Assembly (NCBI RefSeq): GCF_901709675.1
Contig: NC_051107.1
Coordinates: 6,822,001-6,886,000 of the forward strand
Direction: 5' to 3'
Source of the DNA: Syngnathus acus
Taxonomy: Eukaryota; Chordata; Actinopteri; Syngnathiformes; Syngnathidae
Length of the DNA stretch: 64,000 nt
Below the pieces are notes generated by a model. The model saw only the letters and a list, made by a program, of their open reading frames with translations. It was not told the origin of the DNA and did no database searches. Positions 42,199 to 53,702 of this stretch are shown here, piece by piece (the stretch's first letter is position 1; each line of letters begins with the position of its first letter). The translations under genes were made by a program, and so were the position numbers.

Positions 42199-45100
42199 AT
42201 GGGCCCGCGTGACCTGACGTCGGGCGTCACGGCCAGCGGGCGCAGGATGTCCGAGCAGTGGGCGGCGTCCGTGACGGGAGGGCGTCCGCGCGTGGTCGGC
42301 GGCGAGCGTCCGGCCAGCGTCCGCAAGCGGCTCGTCGCCGCCTTTGCGCTGTCTGTGGTGACGCTGGTGGCCGTGGCCGCCGTTGCCGTGGCGCTGGCCG
42401 TTCGCTTCCAGGAGTGCGGGGGAGGAGACGAGGAGGAGGAGGCCGGGGGCCCGCCGGGCACCGACAGGCCGAGCGGCGGCAGGGGGGAGCGGGTGTCGGC
42501 GGCCGAGGAGGAGGAGCCGTGGAGGAGGAGCCGGCTGCCCGACGCCGTCAGGCCGCGCCACTACGACCTCAACGTGGCCGTCCACATGGACAACTTCACC
42601 TTCTCGGGTGACGTCGGCATCGACGTGGAGTGCCTCAAAGCCACCAGGTTCATTGTGCTGCACGCCGACAGACTGGAGGTACGCGCGCCGCATCCCGCTT
42701 CTGCCTGCCGTCTCGAACGCCCTACTCGCTGACCTCTGCGCTTGACACGGTTCCGTCGTCCAATCAGACCACAGCCCGCCCGCCCGCACGCACGCACGCA
42801 AGGCAACTTTCTTTTGGTGCTGCTCATTCCGCATTTGTTGGGCTTCGTTAGGTTGAGGTTGGCGTGTCGGCGGCGAGGCGCCCTTGGCCTCGCCCGTCAG
42901 GAGGGTCTTCAGAGAATGGGACGGTAGCTCGAGTCCTGACCCAAGACTCGAGAGAGGCTTATGCTCGCGGTATAAGGTTTCGGTCCCGAGAGTAGGTTTG
43001 AATGCTGGCCTGGCCCAGAGAAGCTGGCCGAGGTTTGACCACTTGCGGAAGGTCGCGACGCTTTTGGCCGGAAAAGTTTCTCATTGCTCGTCAAGGTTCA
43101 GCTCCCAAGCTTTGCTGCTGCGGCGGCCGCAGGTGTCGAGCGTGGCGGTGACGGCCAAGCGGCCGGGGGGCGGAGCCGTCCGCGTCCAGCGCCACTTTGC
43201 CTTCCCGGCCAATCAGATGCTGGTGCTGGTCCTGCACCGAGAGCTGAGAGCTTCCAGGACGTACCGCCTCGACGTCACCTTCGAGGCCGCCATCGAGGAC
43301 GAGCTGCTGGGATTCTTCAGGAGCTCCTACGGCCTCGGCGGCCAGAGACGGTACGGGCCGGCCGCAAAGGCTGGAGCGCCCGCCCGCCAGCGAGCGAGTC
43401 TTCCGTTTCCGGATGAAAGTCTGCTTGCGCTCAGGTACCTGGCGGTGACCCAGTTCAGCCCGACGCACGCCCGCAAGGCCTTCCCGTGCTTCGACGAGCC
43501 GGCCTTCAAGGCCACCTTCTCGCTCAGCCTGCGTCACCACGCTCGCTACACGTCGCTGAGCAACATGCCGGCGCTGGAGGACGCCGCCGGGGAGGACGCC
43601 GCCGGGGAGGACGGCTGGACCACGCGGCGCTTTGCGCGCACGCCGCCCATGTCCACCTACTACCTGGCTTGGGCCGTGTGCGACTTTGCATCCAGGGAGA
43701 CCAGCACGGAAGGCGGAGTGACGGTGAGTCGCGCCGACGGCCCGCTTTGATGACGTTCGGGTTCGGGTTTGACGTTTGCGCAATGTCTGCCATCTGCTGG
43801 CGATTGGTGAAAAGACAAACTACAGTCTTATTTGAGCCGTCCCTTTTCTGGGATCTGAATGGGGATCCCATCGAAGAAATAGTTGGCTGTCCACCTTTAT
43901 GAGTGAAAGGTGTGCTTGGCGTCAGTTGGACTACCCGGAGAGATGATGTCATCCAATTCCTCCTCCAGGAAGTGGACACGGGTCACTTCCTGGCATTCCT
44001 ACGCGCAGCTGCGTCGCGTTAGCGTACGCCCCGCGGCGCCAGCTGCGGCCCGTCGGTGGCGCTCCAATGGGACGGACGCCCGCCTTTGTGCTGATTTTGC
44101 TTTGCTTTTTTTTCCCTTCCCAACGCGCGCACAAAATGCTGATATTGGATGGCGAGCGTGAAGATGATGACGTTGTGCTTTTCTCTCCCAGATCCGTTTG
44201 TTGGCCCGACCGGACGCCATAGCCAGCGGTGCGGGCGACTACGCGCTTCACATCACCAAGCGTCTTCTGGCCTTCTACCAGGACTTCTTCAAGGTGGCCT
44301 ACGCGCTGCCCAAACTCGGTAAGCACGCTCCGGTGGCCTTCGTCCTCATCCGGCAGATGTTTGCGCCCGCGGCGGCCGCGTTGACGACGCGTCGCCATGT
44401 TCCCTCCTCCTTTTCTGGGCTCGTGCAGGCGCGGCGTAGCAGAGGTCCCCGAGCCGCCGGGCGCCATCTGTTGTCGCTCGGCCTGCGCCGCTCCCCCGAG
44501 TCCTCAAAATGAACGGCCCCCTTTTGATCATGCTTATGTCAAAGCAATTCAAGAGTTAGTAGCTTGGCAACATGCTGTGGCAAACGTATTTCCCGCCAGG
44601 GGGGAGGGAAATTGTCCAGTTTCATGGCTGGATAGCTCTGCTGCGGCCGACCAAGCTTAGTCCCGCCCTACGTAGGGCTCGTCCAATAGCGAGCCCGGAC
44701 GGTGCCTCGCCGGTGACGCCTGTCAATTGGACACATCTGTCAGGTTACAAAGTAACTCGCTTGCAAGTCACGTGGTTACTTGACTGCCCACTTGATTTTC
44801 AAAGCCAATTGAGAAGCGACGAGGAGTTCCTTTGCGCCCGAGCGGGAATGCGGAGGCTCAGGTGATCCGCCCTCGCGCCTGATTGGACCGCTGAGTTGCG
44901 TGGAGTTAGTTGTGCTTCCATCTGGGAAGAAGCGGGCGGCCCGCCCGCATGGCCGAGCCTCCGGGCTCACACATGCGCACGCACGCACGCACACGTGCAC
45001 CTATACACCATGTGCGCTTTTCTGTCTTTGTCCGCGGGCCTTGTGCGGCGCCTCGGGCCGACGCACCACAACAGATGGACTTGAGCGAAGCGCGCTTGCG

Positions 45101-48100
45101 CTATGCGACAGGCGTGCGCTCACGCACGCACGCACGCACGCACGCACGCAGCGGGCACGGGGAGAGCTCGGGGCCAGTCAGCTGTCTGCGTGCTGCTCTC
45201 AAGTCACAACGAGTCCACTTGACTTTGTGAGAAGTTACACAAGCGCCCTGCTGCTCTGCTGTTCCTAATATTGTGACCCTGGTGAAAGTTGCCCCCCCCC
45301 CCCACCTCTCCTCCTCTGAGAGGCTTGCTAGATGATGTCGTCATCATCGTCGGAAGCGAGAGATGCGACGTGTTACGAGCGCACCGAATGCCCGCCACAA
45401 GTTACCGTGGCAACCGCAACAACGACCGGAGGTGGCCGTAACCCTCTCTGCGGCTGCCGTACGGACGCTTGCGTCGAGCTTGGGAACTGGTGTTTCCATG
45501 GCAACCGGACTCGGCGGATACGGTTATGACACCCGCGAGTTGTTGTAGCTTGTCGGTGAGCGCCCGGGTCGCCAAGGTGACCCCAGTGAACTATGTGGAT
45601 GCAGCGGTTACCTTGGCAACCGTAAGCCACGCTTGCAAGCGGCTGAAGCACGGTCACAGCCGTACATCGGGCTGCACAGCCATAAATGAGAGCGTGCGTG
45701 CGTGCGTGCGTGCGTGCGAGCGAGCGAACACGCGCGCCACTGAAATTAGGACGCGTCAAACGCATTTGCTGTGTGACGTCGAGTTCGCCGGCGCTCATTC
45801 CGGGCCGGCTTTGCCGGACGCCGAGCCGGAAAGCGACTTTTCCCTTCCCACGTCAACCCAGAGAAAAGCTTCTCAACTTTTACAATGCGATCAGTGACGG
45901 GCCGTCGCGCCGTGTTCATGCCTCTGTGATGCGTGCGTGCGTGTGCATGTCTCTGCTCGGCAGTTTCTTGCACGTACTACGTAAACAAAGGAACAAACAA
46001 GGAGCAATTGGAAAGATGCGGCATGCACCTTAGTGCAGAGACCAAGAAAAAGGCAGCTTTTCTGCCGCCGCCGCCACCGCACAGCATCTTTGATGAACTG
46101 ACGCGGGGAAACAGACGTCTGCGCCCGCATGCAAGTTGCCATGTCCACGCTCAGGGCCAAAGCGCACGCGCGCACGCCGGCCGGCCGGCCGGCCGGCCGG
46201 CCAGCCGGCAGCCGCGGGACTCCGCCTCAGCCTCAAGCTGATGAGATGAGGACTAATTGCCGTCCCGCTTCCTCGCCTGCGGCCGGCCAAACAGCGCATT
46301 AACGTAATGAGGTGGCTCCGGGGCTCGCACCAGCCGCACACGTTCACGCCCTAATCGGCTAATTGCGCACACGTCAACTTGAATCGGCCGCTGCGCAAAA
46401 TGGCAAGACGAAAAGAAAGAAGTTGCCTGCAAAAATCAAGATGGACGCCGGCGTTTTCTGCCTCACCACGTGTGGGTGTGCGTGATGTGGATGTGTGTTT
46501 CTTTATTTAGCGGTCCATGTGTCCAGCGTGTGCATCCAGCTGCGCGCTCTCAAAGTGGATCTGGTTTGTGTGCTGGCGAGCGGGCGGGCGGGCGCCACTG
46601 CGGTAAAACCAAACCATCGCTCTCACTTCAATTTCAACGTGTCATTTCTTTAATGTCTCATTTGCATATTCCGCCTCAAAGCTCATTTGCATAGCAGCCT
46701 CTGGCGAACGCGGCCGAGCCGTCGGCACCGCGCTAAGAAAAAAATGCCGAGAGCCGGCGCCGTCTCGCGATTTTGGACCTTTGACTGTTTCCGTGGCAAC
46801 CGAGCACGTTTGTATTTGCTGAAGTGTCTTTTTTTGCTCTTTGCCGAACGCACGTAGACTTGCTGGCGGTGCCCAAGCACCCGTACGCCGCCATGGAGAA
46901 CTGGGGCCTGAGCGTCTTTGTGGAGCAGAAGATCCTCCTGGACGCCCAAGTCTCGTCGGCGTCCTACCAGATGGAGCTGACCATGGTGGTCGTCCACGAG
47001 ATCTGCCACCAGGTGAGATGGCCGCAAAGGCGCTTGCTTGCAATTTTCACCCACGCAAAGGGCTCTCACGGGACGGCCGAGTCAGATGACCGTTGTCGCC
47101 CACCCGCCAGTGGTTCGGCGACCTGGTGACGCCGCTGTGGTGGGAGGACGTGTGGCTGAAGGAAGGCTTCGCCCACTACTTTGAGTACGTGGGCACCGAC
47201 TTCCTCTTCCCCAAGTGGAACATGGTGAGTCCGGCTGCTGACAGCATCGGGGCCTTCCGTTTGCCAGCATTGCCTCGCTCCAAACGTCTGCGTCCGGTCT
47301 TTTGCTCGTACGGTAAATGTCGGTCGGCGCTTGCCAAGGTCAAAGAGGAAGGCTGCCGCTCCAGGAAATAGTCATCCGCCAAGGCCATCTGCCGTCCGGG
47401 CTAATTCGCCTTCTTTGCCATCCAGCGCGGCGTCCGGCCAACGACGGCTAATTGTGTAATATGTGCCGACGGGCTGCGTCCAGGTGTTGGTTGATCAACA
47501 GGAAGCGAATGAAATGAAATCTGGGATTGACAACAGGTACTTGCAGCTAGCGCACATTTTCATTTGACATCATCTGGCTAAAAAAGGAGCCGAGTCAGAC
47601 GAGGTTCATTAAAAGTCAATCGGCGACATCTTTGAATTAGGCCGATGATCCCGCTCGACGTGCTCGATGGAAAAGAAGTTGCTGTTCATTAAGTTAATTA
47701 GCGGTGAAAAAGTCAAATGGGGGAGGATGAAAAAAAAAAAAAAAGACGCACCGTGGCTGATGAAGCGTGACATTCATTAGTAGGAAAGCTGGACTGTAAG
47801 CGCTAATTAGCCGGGGCCACGCCACGCCACGCGCTCCGGGATGGGGCCCGAGACCAACCCAACGGCGCTCGCTCCAGATCCATGTGCGCACACGTGAGGA
47901 TGAGCTTTCCTTTGCGCCGGCCGGCAGGAGAAGCAACGCTTCCTGACGGACGTCCTCCACGAGGTAATGCTGCTGGACGGCCTGAGCTCCTCTCACCCCA
48001 TCTCGCAGGAGGTGCGGGACGCCGCCGACATCGACCGCGTCTTCGACTGGATCGCATACAAAAAAGTACACCGCGCAAAGAGACCGACCGACCGACCGAC

Positions 48101-49643
48101 CGACCGCCTGCCGTCGTTATTTATTGCTCGGCTCGACCGTCGCCTTTATTTGTAGGGGGCGGCGCTGATCCGTATGCTGGCCAACGTGATGGGACAGCGA
48201 CTCTTCCGGAAAGGACTGAACGTGAGTAAGGCAGGAAGCGCTGACGCAATGGCCGCGCCACGCCACGTGACCTGGGCGATTTGGGAAACTTTGACTTTGT
48301 CTTTGACTTGTTTGCGTCCAGGATTATCTGCTGAGTCACATGTACGGCAACGCGGCGCGCGACGACCTCTGGAAGAAACTGTCTGAGGTTTGCGACCCCC
48401 CTTTTGTTATTCCGGCGGATGAGGGAGGACCGCTGGTCGCATTGGCAACGCGGCCCCCGAGTGATTTGGTGTCGCGTTCAGGCCATGCGCTCCGAAGGGC
48501 GGGACATCGACGTCGGCGCCGTGATGGACAGGTGGACTCTGCAAATGGGTTACCCCGTGGTCACCATCAGCAAGAACCCGGCGGGGCAGCTGGCCACGCG
48601 TTACATCAGCGTCAGCCAGGAGCACTTCCTCTACGGACAGGACGGCGGGCGGGGCAACAGCAGGTGAGAGCACAGCGCTCTCTCCTACTTGATTGACAGC
48701 TGAACGTTTCCACTCCAAATGACGTGTTTGTTTGTTTGGGTTCATAGTTTCCAGTGGCAGGTGCCGTTGACAGTTGCCGTGGGAAACGGCTCCCGGGTGT
48801 CTTCGGAGACGCTCATCTGGATCCACAATAAGACAGGTGCTCGAGCCAGCCAGCCGATCCATCCGTGGGCCCGTCCGTCTAATTGTCGCCCTTCCGTCCT
48901 TTGGCTCTCGGGCGGCGCCCCAGAAAGTCACGTGATGAGCGAGATGGACGACAAGACCTGGTTGCTGGGCAACATCAACCAGACGGGCTACTTCCGCGTC
49001 AACTATGACCTCCAAAACTGGAAGCTGCTGATTGAGCAGCTGCACGCCGACCCGCAGGTAATGAGCAGGCCAGCTGGCTAGCAGGCCAGCCGGCTAGCAG
49101 GCCAGCCAGCCAGCCAGCCAGCCAGCGAGGGCTTTTCCAGACAGAGTGAGCGCGTGACGACGTACGTTGCGTGCGATGCAGGTCATCTCTGTCGCCAACC
49201 GCGCCGGGCTCATCGACGACGCCTTTAACCTGGCCAGGTGAGGATGGACCCACTGGCGCACAAACATGCCCACGCAGCACGATAAGCACAGAAAGGTGCA
49301 TGTGTGGCGGCGCAGGGCGGGTTACCTCCCGCAGGGCGTGCCGCTACAGCTGATGGCCTACCTGCCCGAGGAGGCGTCCTTCCTGCCCTGGCACGCCGCC
49401 AGCCGGGCGCTCTACCAGCTGGACAAGCTGCTCGACCGCACTGACGATTACAACCTCTTCAGCGTAAGGCGCACGTGGGCGTGTTTGCCAGCCCGCCGTG
49501 GCGACTCATCTCTTGTGTGTGGTTGCAGGACTATGTGCTGAAGCAAGTGGCAACGCGCTACCATCAGATGGGCTGGCCCAGCAACGCTGTTAATGGCGAA
49601 GGCGGCGTCCTGCAAGCAGCTTACCAGACTGAGTAACACACAC

Positions 49644-49728
<85 letters not shown>

Positions 49729-51103
49729 CTCTCTCTCTCTAAATACATTGCCACGCACACACACTGCTGGTGTGTGCAGGGAGCTGCAGCGGGAGCTAAT
49801 CATGTTAGCGTGTAGCTTCGGAAACAAGCAGTGCCACCGACAGGCCGTGGCGTACATCTCGGACTGGATCTCCAGCAACAAGAACAGGTACCTTTGTGAG
49901 GGGCGGCCCTCGAGAAAATGGCCGCAGACATCGACTTCCTAACGGCCGCGCTGGCTGGCTGGAACGTGCGTGCCAGTGAAAGTTACTCATCAGAGTGGAT
50001 GAAAGACTCGCACGCGCTCGATCACTGGCCTGAATGACCAATAAGGCGACAAGTGCGTGCGTGCGTGCGTGCGTGCGTGCAGTTGACCTACATTGTCGCT
50101 TAAGCATGATGTGACTTAAGTCAGCTGCCACATGAAGTGAAGCACAAGCAGGAAAGTGAGTGCGTGCGTGCGTGCGTGCGTGCAGGATCCCGCCCAACAT
50201 CCGCGACGTGGTCTACTGCACGGGCGTGAGTCTGATGGATGAAGACGTCTGGGAGTTCATCTGGATGAAGTTCCACTCGTCAAACGCCGTCTCCGAGAAA
50301 AAGATCCTGTTGGAGGCGCTCACCTGCTCCGATAACGCCTTCCTGCTCAACAGGTGCGGTCGGGCGGGCCGACATCCGTTTTTCCCAGTGTCCGAGCAGC
50401 GGGTTTCGAGCGCCAGCTCGGACACGGGTGGCAAAAGCGGAAGCCGGCGGCACGCCGCGCACGTCTGAGCCCACCCGCCGTTTGTCAGGTTGCTCAACCT
50501 GTCGCTGACGTCGGAGCTGGTGGCCGAGCAGGACGCCATCGACGTCATCATCCACGTGGGCCGCAACCCTCGAGGCCGCAACTTGGCGTGGCGCTTCTTC
50601 CGCGACAAGTGGGACGTCCTGGACGCCAGGTGAGCCACGACCGAGCCACGACCGAGCCGCGGCTGCGCACGACCACTGGCGTGACTGCCGTGTCCGGCTT
50701 CTCAGGTACGGTGAGGCGCTCTTCATGAACTCCAAGCTGATTAGCGGCGTCACCGAGTTCCTCAACACAGAGAAGGAGCTGGACGAGGTTTGCGCCGCGC
50801 CGCACTCCTCGTCGCACTCCTCGTCGCACTCCTCGTCGCACTCCTCGTCGCACTCCTCGTCGCACTCCTCGTCGCACTCCTCGTCGCTCCTTAACGGCAA
50901 CCTCCCTTCCACCTCTTTGCCCGCAGTTGAAGGAGTTCATCCGATCCAGTGGAGAGGGGGCGGGCCCCGCCATGCCCCGGGCGCTGGAGATCGTGAAGGG
51001 CAACGTGCGCTGGCACCGCCTCCACCGGCGACACTTGTACCAGTGGCTGCGCAAAGGTCCCGTCCGCCGCTCTCCGCCGGGCGACGTCTCGCTTGCAGCT
51101 TAA
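42199..51103 (+). CDS. trhde: Thyrotropin-releasing-hormone degrading ectoenzyme (pyroglutamyl peptidase II)
   Basis: TRHDE is a type II membrane M1 zinc peptidase that cleaves pyroglutamate from TRH outside the cell. Twenty exons join in frame: 42199-42678, 43133-43350, 43435-43723, 44192-44318, 46858-47012, 47111-47224, 47928-48065, 48156-48221, 48322-48387, 48482-48663, 48748-48836, 48924-49057, 49182-49237, 49316-49463, 49529-49632, 49780-49887, 50186-50353, 50489-50629, 50706-50787, 50927-51103. They give 1013 residues (human 1024). Signal anchor is about 45-69. AAMEN is at 382-386, HEICH at 418-422 with the third zinc ligand Glu 441. The start MGPRD was chosen by homology; an upstream in-frame ATG exists at 42082. 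The whole gene spans 9 kb, against hundreds of kb in human. The C-terminal 15-20 residues do not resemble human. Confidence 0.97.
44319..46857 (+). other. Long trhde intron 4
   Basis: This 2.5-kb intron is the longest in the gene. It holds a poly-C run near 45292-45303, (GCAC)n near 45121-45150, (GCGT)n near 45691-45718, a (CCGG)n stretch near 46170-46205 and the X-box cluster. No other coding exon is seen. Confidence 0.6.
45401..45620. promoter_or_regulatory. Cluster of four RFX-type X-box palindromes in trhde intron 4
   Basis: GTTACCGTGGCAAC (45401-45414), GTTTCCATGGCAAC (45492-45505), GTCGCCAAGGTGAC (45568-45581) and GTTACCTTGGCAAC (45607-45620) all fit the pattern GTNNCC-N2-GGNNAC. A further copy, GTTTCCGTGGCAAC at 46787-46800, lies about 60 bp before exon 5. 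Function is not shown. Confidence 0.5.
49635..49740. repeat. (AC)n then (CT)n in trhde intron 15
   Basis: The array starts two bases after the 5' splice site of exon 15 (GAGTAACACAC...), so the repeat forms nearly the whole 147-bp intron. Confidence 0.95.
50803..50886. repeat. Perfect 7 x 12-bp minisatellite in trhde intron 19
   Basis: The unit CACTCCTCGTCG is repeated seven times without change. The array begins 15 bp after the exon 19 splice site and fills most of the 139-bp intron. It is in frame with itself (12 = 4 codons), so both strands give open frames, but it lies outside the spliced coding sequence. Confidence 0.95.
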
Positions 51104-51426
51104 CCACTCGGAAGGACTCGTGCGATTGATTCTCGCTCACTTACCGGCCGCACCCGGAGAGAACAAAAGCAAGTGGGCGGCCGTTAGCGGCGAGTGGCTG
51201 ACAGTCACGTGAGTGACGCTAATGTCAGATAGCAGGTTTTGTCATCAGTTGGGCTCCGAACGCATCGGCCGGCCGCAGCATGCCTTTTTGTGACAACTCG
51301 TTTTCTTGACTTTGTGGACAAAAAAAAAGATCCTGGAACCCTCGCCCCATCCAAGTCCCACCTACCTGATCTCTCCCAACCAATGGAACACAGGCTTTGC
51401 GTTGACGTCGGAAGGACAACCCAAGG

Positions 51427-51482
51427 AGGAAAGGAAAGGAAAGGAAAGGAAAGGAAAGGAAAGGAAAGGAAAGGAAAGGAAA
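51427..51482. repeat. (GGAAA)n pentanucleotide array
   Basis: About eleven AAAGG units in a row, downstream of trhde. Confidence 0.95.
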
Positions 51483-53642
51483 GCTCTGACCAACTCCACG
51501 AAAACATCCACTGGAACGGAACAGCTTTTGTTTGCACGCGCGCGTGTGGGCAAATGTATTTTCAGTGGTCGTCACGACTTTGCTGATCCTTCAGAATGCC
51601 GTCAGGGCTTTGCAGGCCAAAAATGTGGTGAAGAAAGAAGTTTCCATGGAAAGTGTGAAAATGTCAATTCTTGTTGAAGACTGTGAAGTGGAGGAAACAG
51701 GACGTAGTCGATTCTCTTTTTGGTTTTTGGAAGCAAGTAATAGGTGACTTCCTGGGCTGTGCTTTTCTGCCTTCTGATTGGCCAATAAATGCAAACGTTG
51801 CCATGTTGCTGTTGTGTCACTTAACGAGCGAGCACAGGTGTGCCACTGTGGCTTGAGAAGTTCCACAGGGAAAATGCCGCCATGCAACTTGCTAGGAGGC
51901 TAACAGTGGACTGGACCACAGCTGCAAACAAAGTGACTGCCAGAGGTCGGGCGGGTGTCGGGCGCGCGCATGCCGGGAGGCCAAGAGCTCTCGGCCCGCT
52001 CGGTAAGTGCTCCGTACGCGTTTGGAAGGTGGCTCGGCTCGGCTCGGCTCGGCTCGGGCGGTTTAGGGTGTCCGCTAATCCTGTGCTTGTTCCGCCGCCT
52101 TCTCCCTGACAGCCTCTCGCCCGGCTGGCCGTGCTCCTCCGTGACCGCTCGGTCGCCCAAACAGCAGCAGATGGAGGAGGAACGCAAGCGCCAAGCAAGT
52201 ATAAGCTGCAAAGGAGGCATCAATATAGCAAGTAAGGATCCGGGGGCACGCGGTTAGCGTTCCACAATGCCTTCTTCCGCTCCGGGAAGAGACAAAAAGT
52301 GTCCTCTCCTGATAAGTGTGGTGGCCGGTTGTCAAGGCAACAGCTTCACCATGCATCACCGTGCGCCCCCAAATGAGCTGGCGTCGGCAATTTCCCGCAG
52401 GATCCATCACAATGCTTGAAAATCGCCCGCCCCAACTAACTACAACGCCGGGCCCAAAACATCCCGGGCGGGGAGGACTTTTGATTTGATTTCAGGCTTT
52501 CAGCCCAAATATTCGACAGCTACGTTACTCGCTGATTGCGGTGGCTTTTTTTCCATCTCAGTTTTTCTCTTTTCATCTCTAGGCACAATGTCGGAAACAA
52601 TGTGCAAATACGGCGGCGGATGTACGTCCGGTCTCAAAGATGGCGGCGAGCAATGTCAATGGGTTCTCTATTTTTCTGGCTGTTGCAGAGCCTACCGCAA
52701 AACATTGTCTGTCGTCTTTGACATTTGGTAGACAACGCCGTTACGTCGCTATCTTCCGTCGGGTCTTTTTTCTTCCGCTCGGTCAATGGAAAGAAACACG
52801 GAGGCGCGTTCGAGAAACGCTCTTTTGCTTTGAAAAAGGACCGAGGCAATGAGGATACGGGGCCCGGCGTAGAAAGCCAAGCAAACGTTTGTGCAAATTG
52901 AAACGAGTTGAAAGTAGGCGGCCAGATGACAGCCGCCGGGCCAAAGGTCAACTTGAGAGGTGACTCGGCACTTATGCTATCGCTAACGGCTTGCCTCGCC
53001 CAAACGCTCTCCCTTTGTCATGGCGCTGCTCGGTGTCTTGTACAAAGAAAGAGTCGTGTGGCTGATTGATTGATTGGCTGATTGATGGCGCCGAGGCGAG
53101 GCGAGGCGGCAGTGAGCCACGCTTGGCTTCCTTCCTAATTGGACCTCCTGCAGAAAACGGATGTCCAATGTGCCGCCGACAGACGGCTAATGATGCGGAA
53201 AATGTCACCGCCAAGGCTAACGTGCGCTATGCTCAACGATGACTGATGTGTCTGATAGTTTACATAACAAACATTGGAGCATGTTGAAAACGAGGTCGAC
53301 CCCCGATGTTTGTGCCCAACGAGGGCAACCTGCGAGCCGAGTGCAGTGAGAGGGCGAGGGCGCCCTCTGCTGGTTGCTCATTCAATGAACATGGCGCCGC
53401 GCCTTTCCTGCAGATGGAGCCAGAATCCCCCCCCCCCCCATTTTTTCCTCCCTTCTTGCACTCGCGAACTTGTGCATACATCCGTGTACGTTGCACATCT
53501 TTGAGTGGCAGCTTAGTGACATTTCTTTTCAGTTGACCTATGTTGTTTGTGGCATTTATTTCTTTTCCAACAAGCACGTGTTGGTTCAGTGAAAGAAAGA
53601 AAGAGAAAGAAAGAAAAAAGAAAGAAAGAAAGAAGAAAAAGC

Positions 53643-53648
53643 TTTATT
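53643..53648 (-). terminator. dclre1c polyadenylation signal
   Basis: TTTATT on the + strand reads AATAAA on the - strand, 55 bp after the dclre1c stop codon at 53703-53705. Confidence 0.6.
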
Positions 53649-53702
53649 CTGTGGCACTAAAGTGGGAAGCCAGCCAGCCAGCCAGCCAGCCGTCTTTTGG
53701 AT

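Larger units (their letters stand above)
51104..53702. other. Convergent 3' interval trhde/dclre1c
   Basis: No supported exon in 2.6 kb. AATAAA at 51784-51789 is a possible trhde polyadenylation site. A (GGAAA)n array lies at about 51427-51482, a poly-C run near 53429-53439 and (GAAA)n near 53589-53640. The reverse complement of AATAAA at 53643-53648 is a likely dclre1c polyadenylation signal. Confidence 0.55.

Noticed and set aside
50803-50886. CRISPR-like regular repeat
   Set aside because: Units are directly adjacent with no spacers, and the genome is a vertebrate's.
50280-51054. Antisense frames with repeated Asp-Glu-Cys-Glu or Arg-Gly-Val-Arg over trhde exons 17-20
   Set aside because: They are shadows of trhde exons joined by the 12-bp minisatellite.
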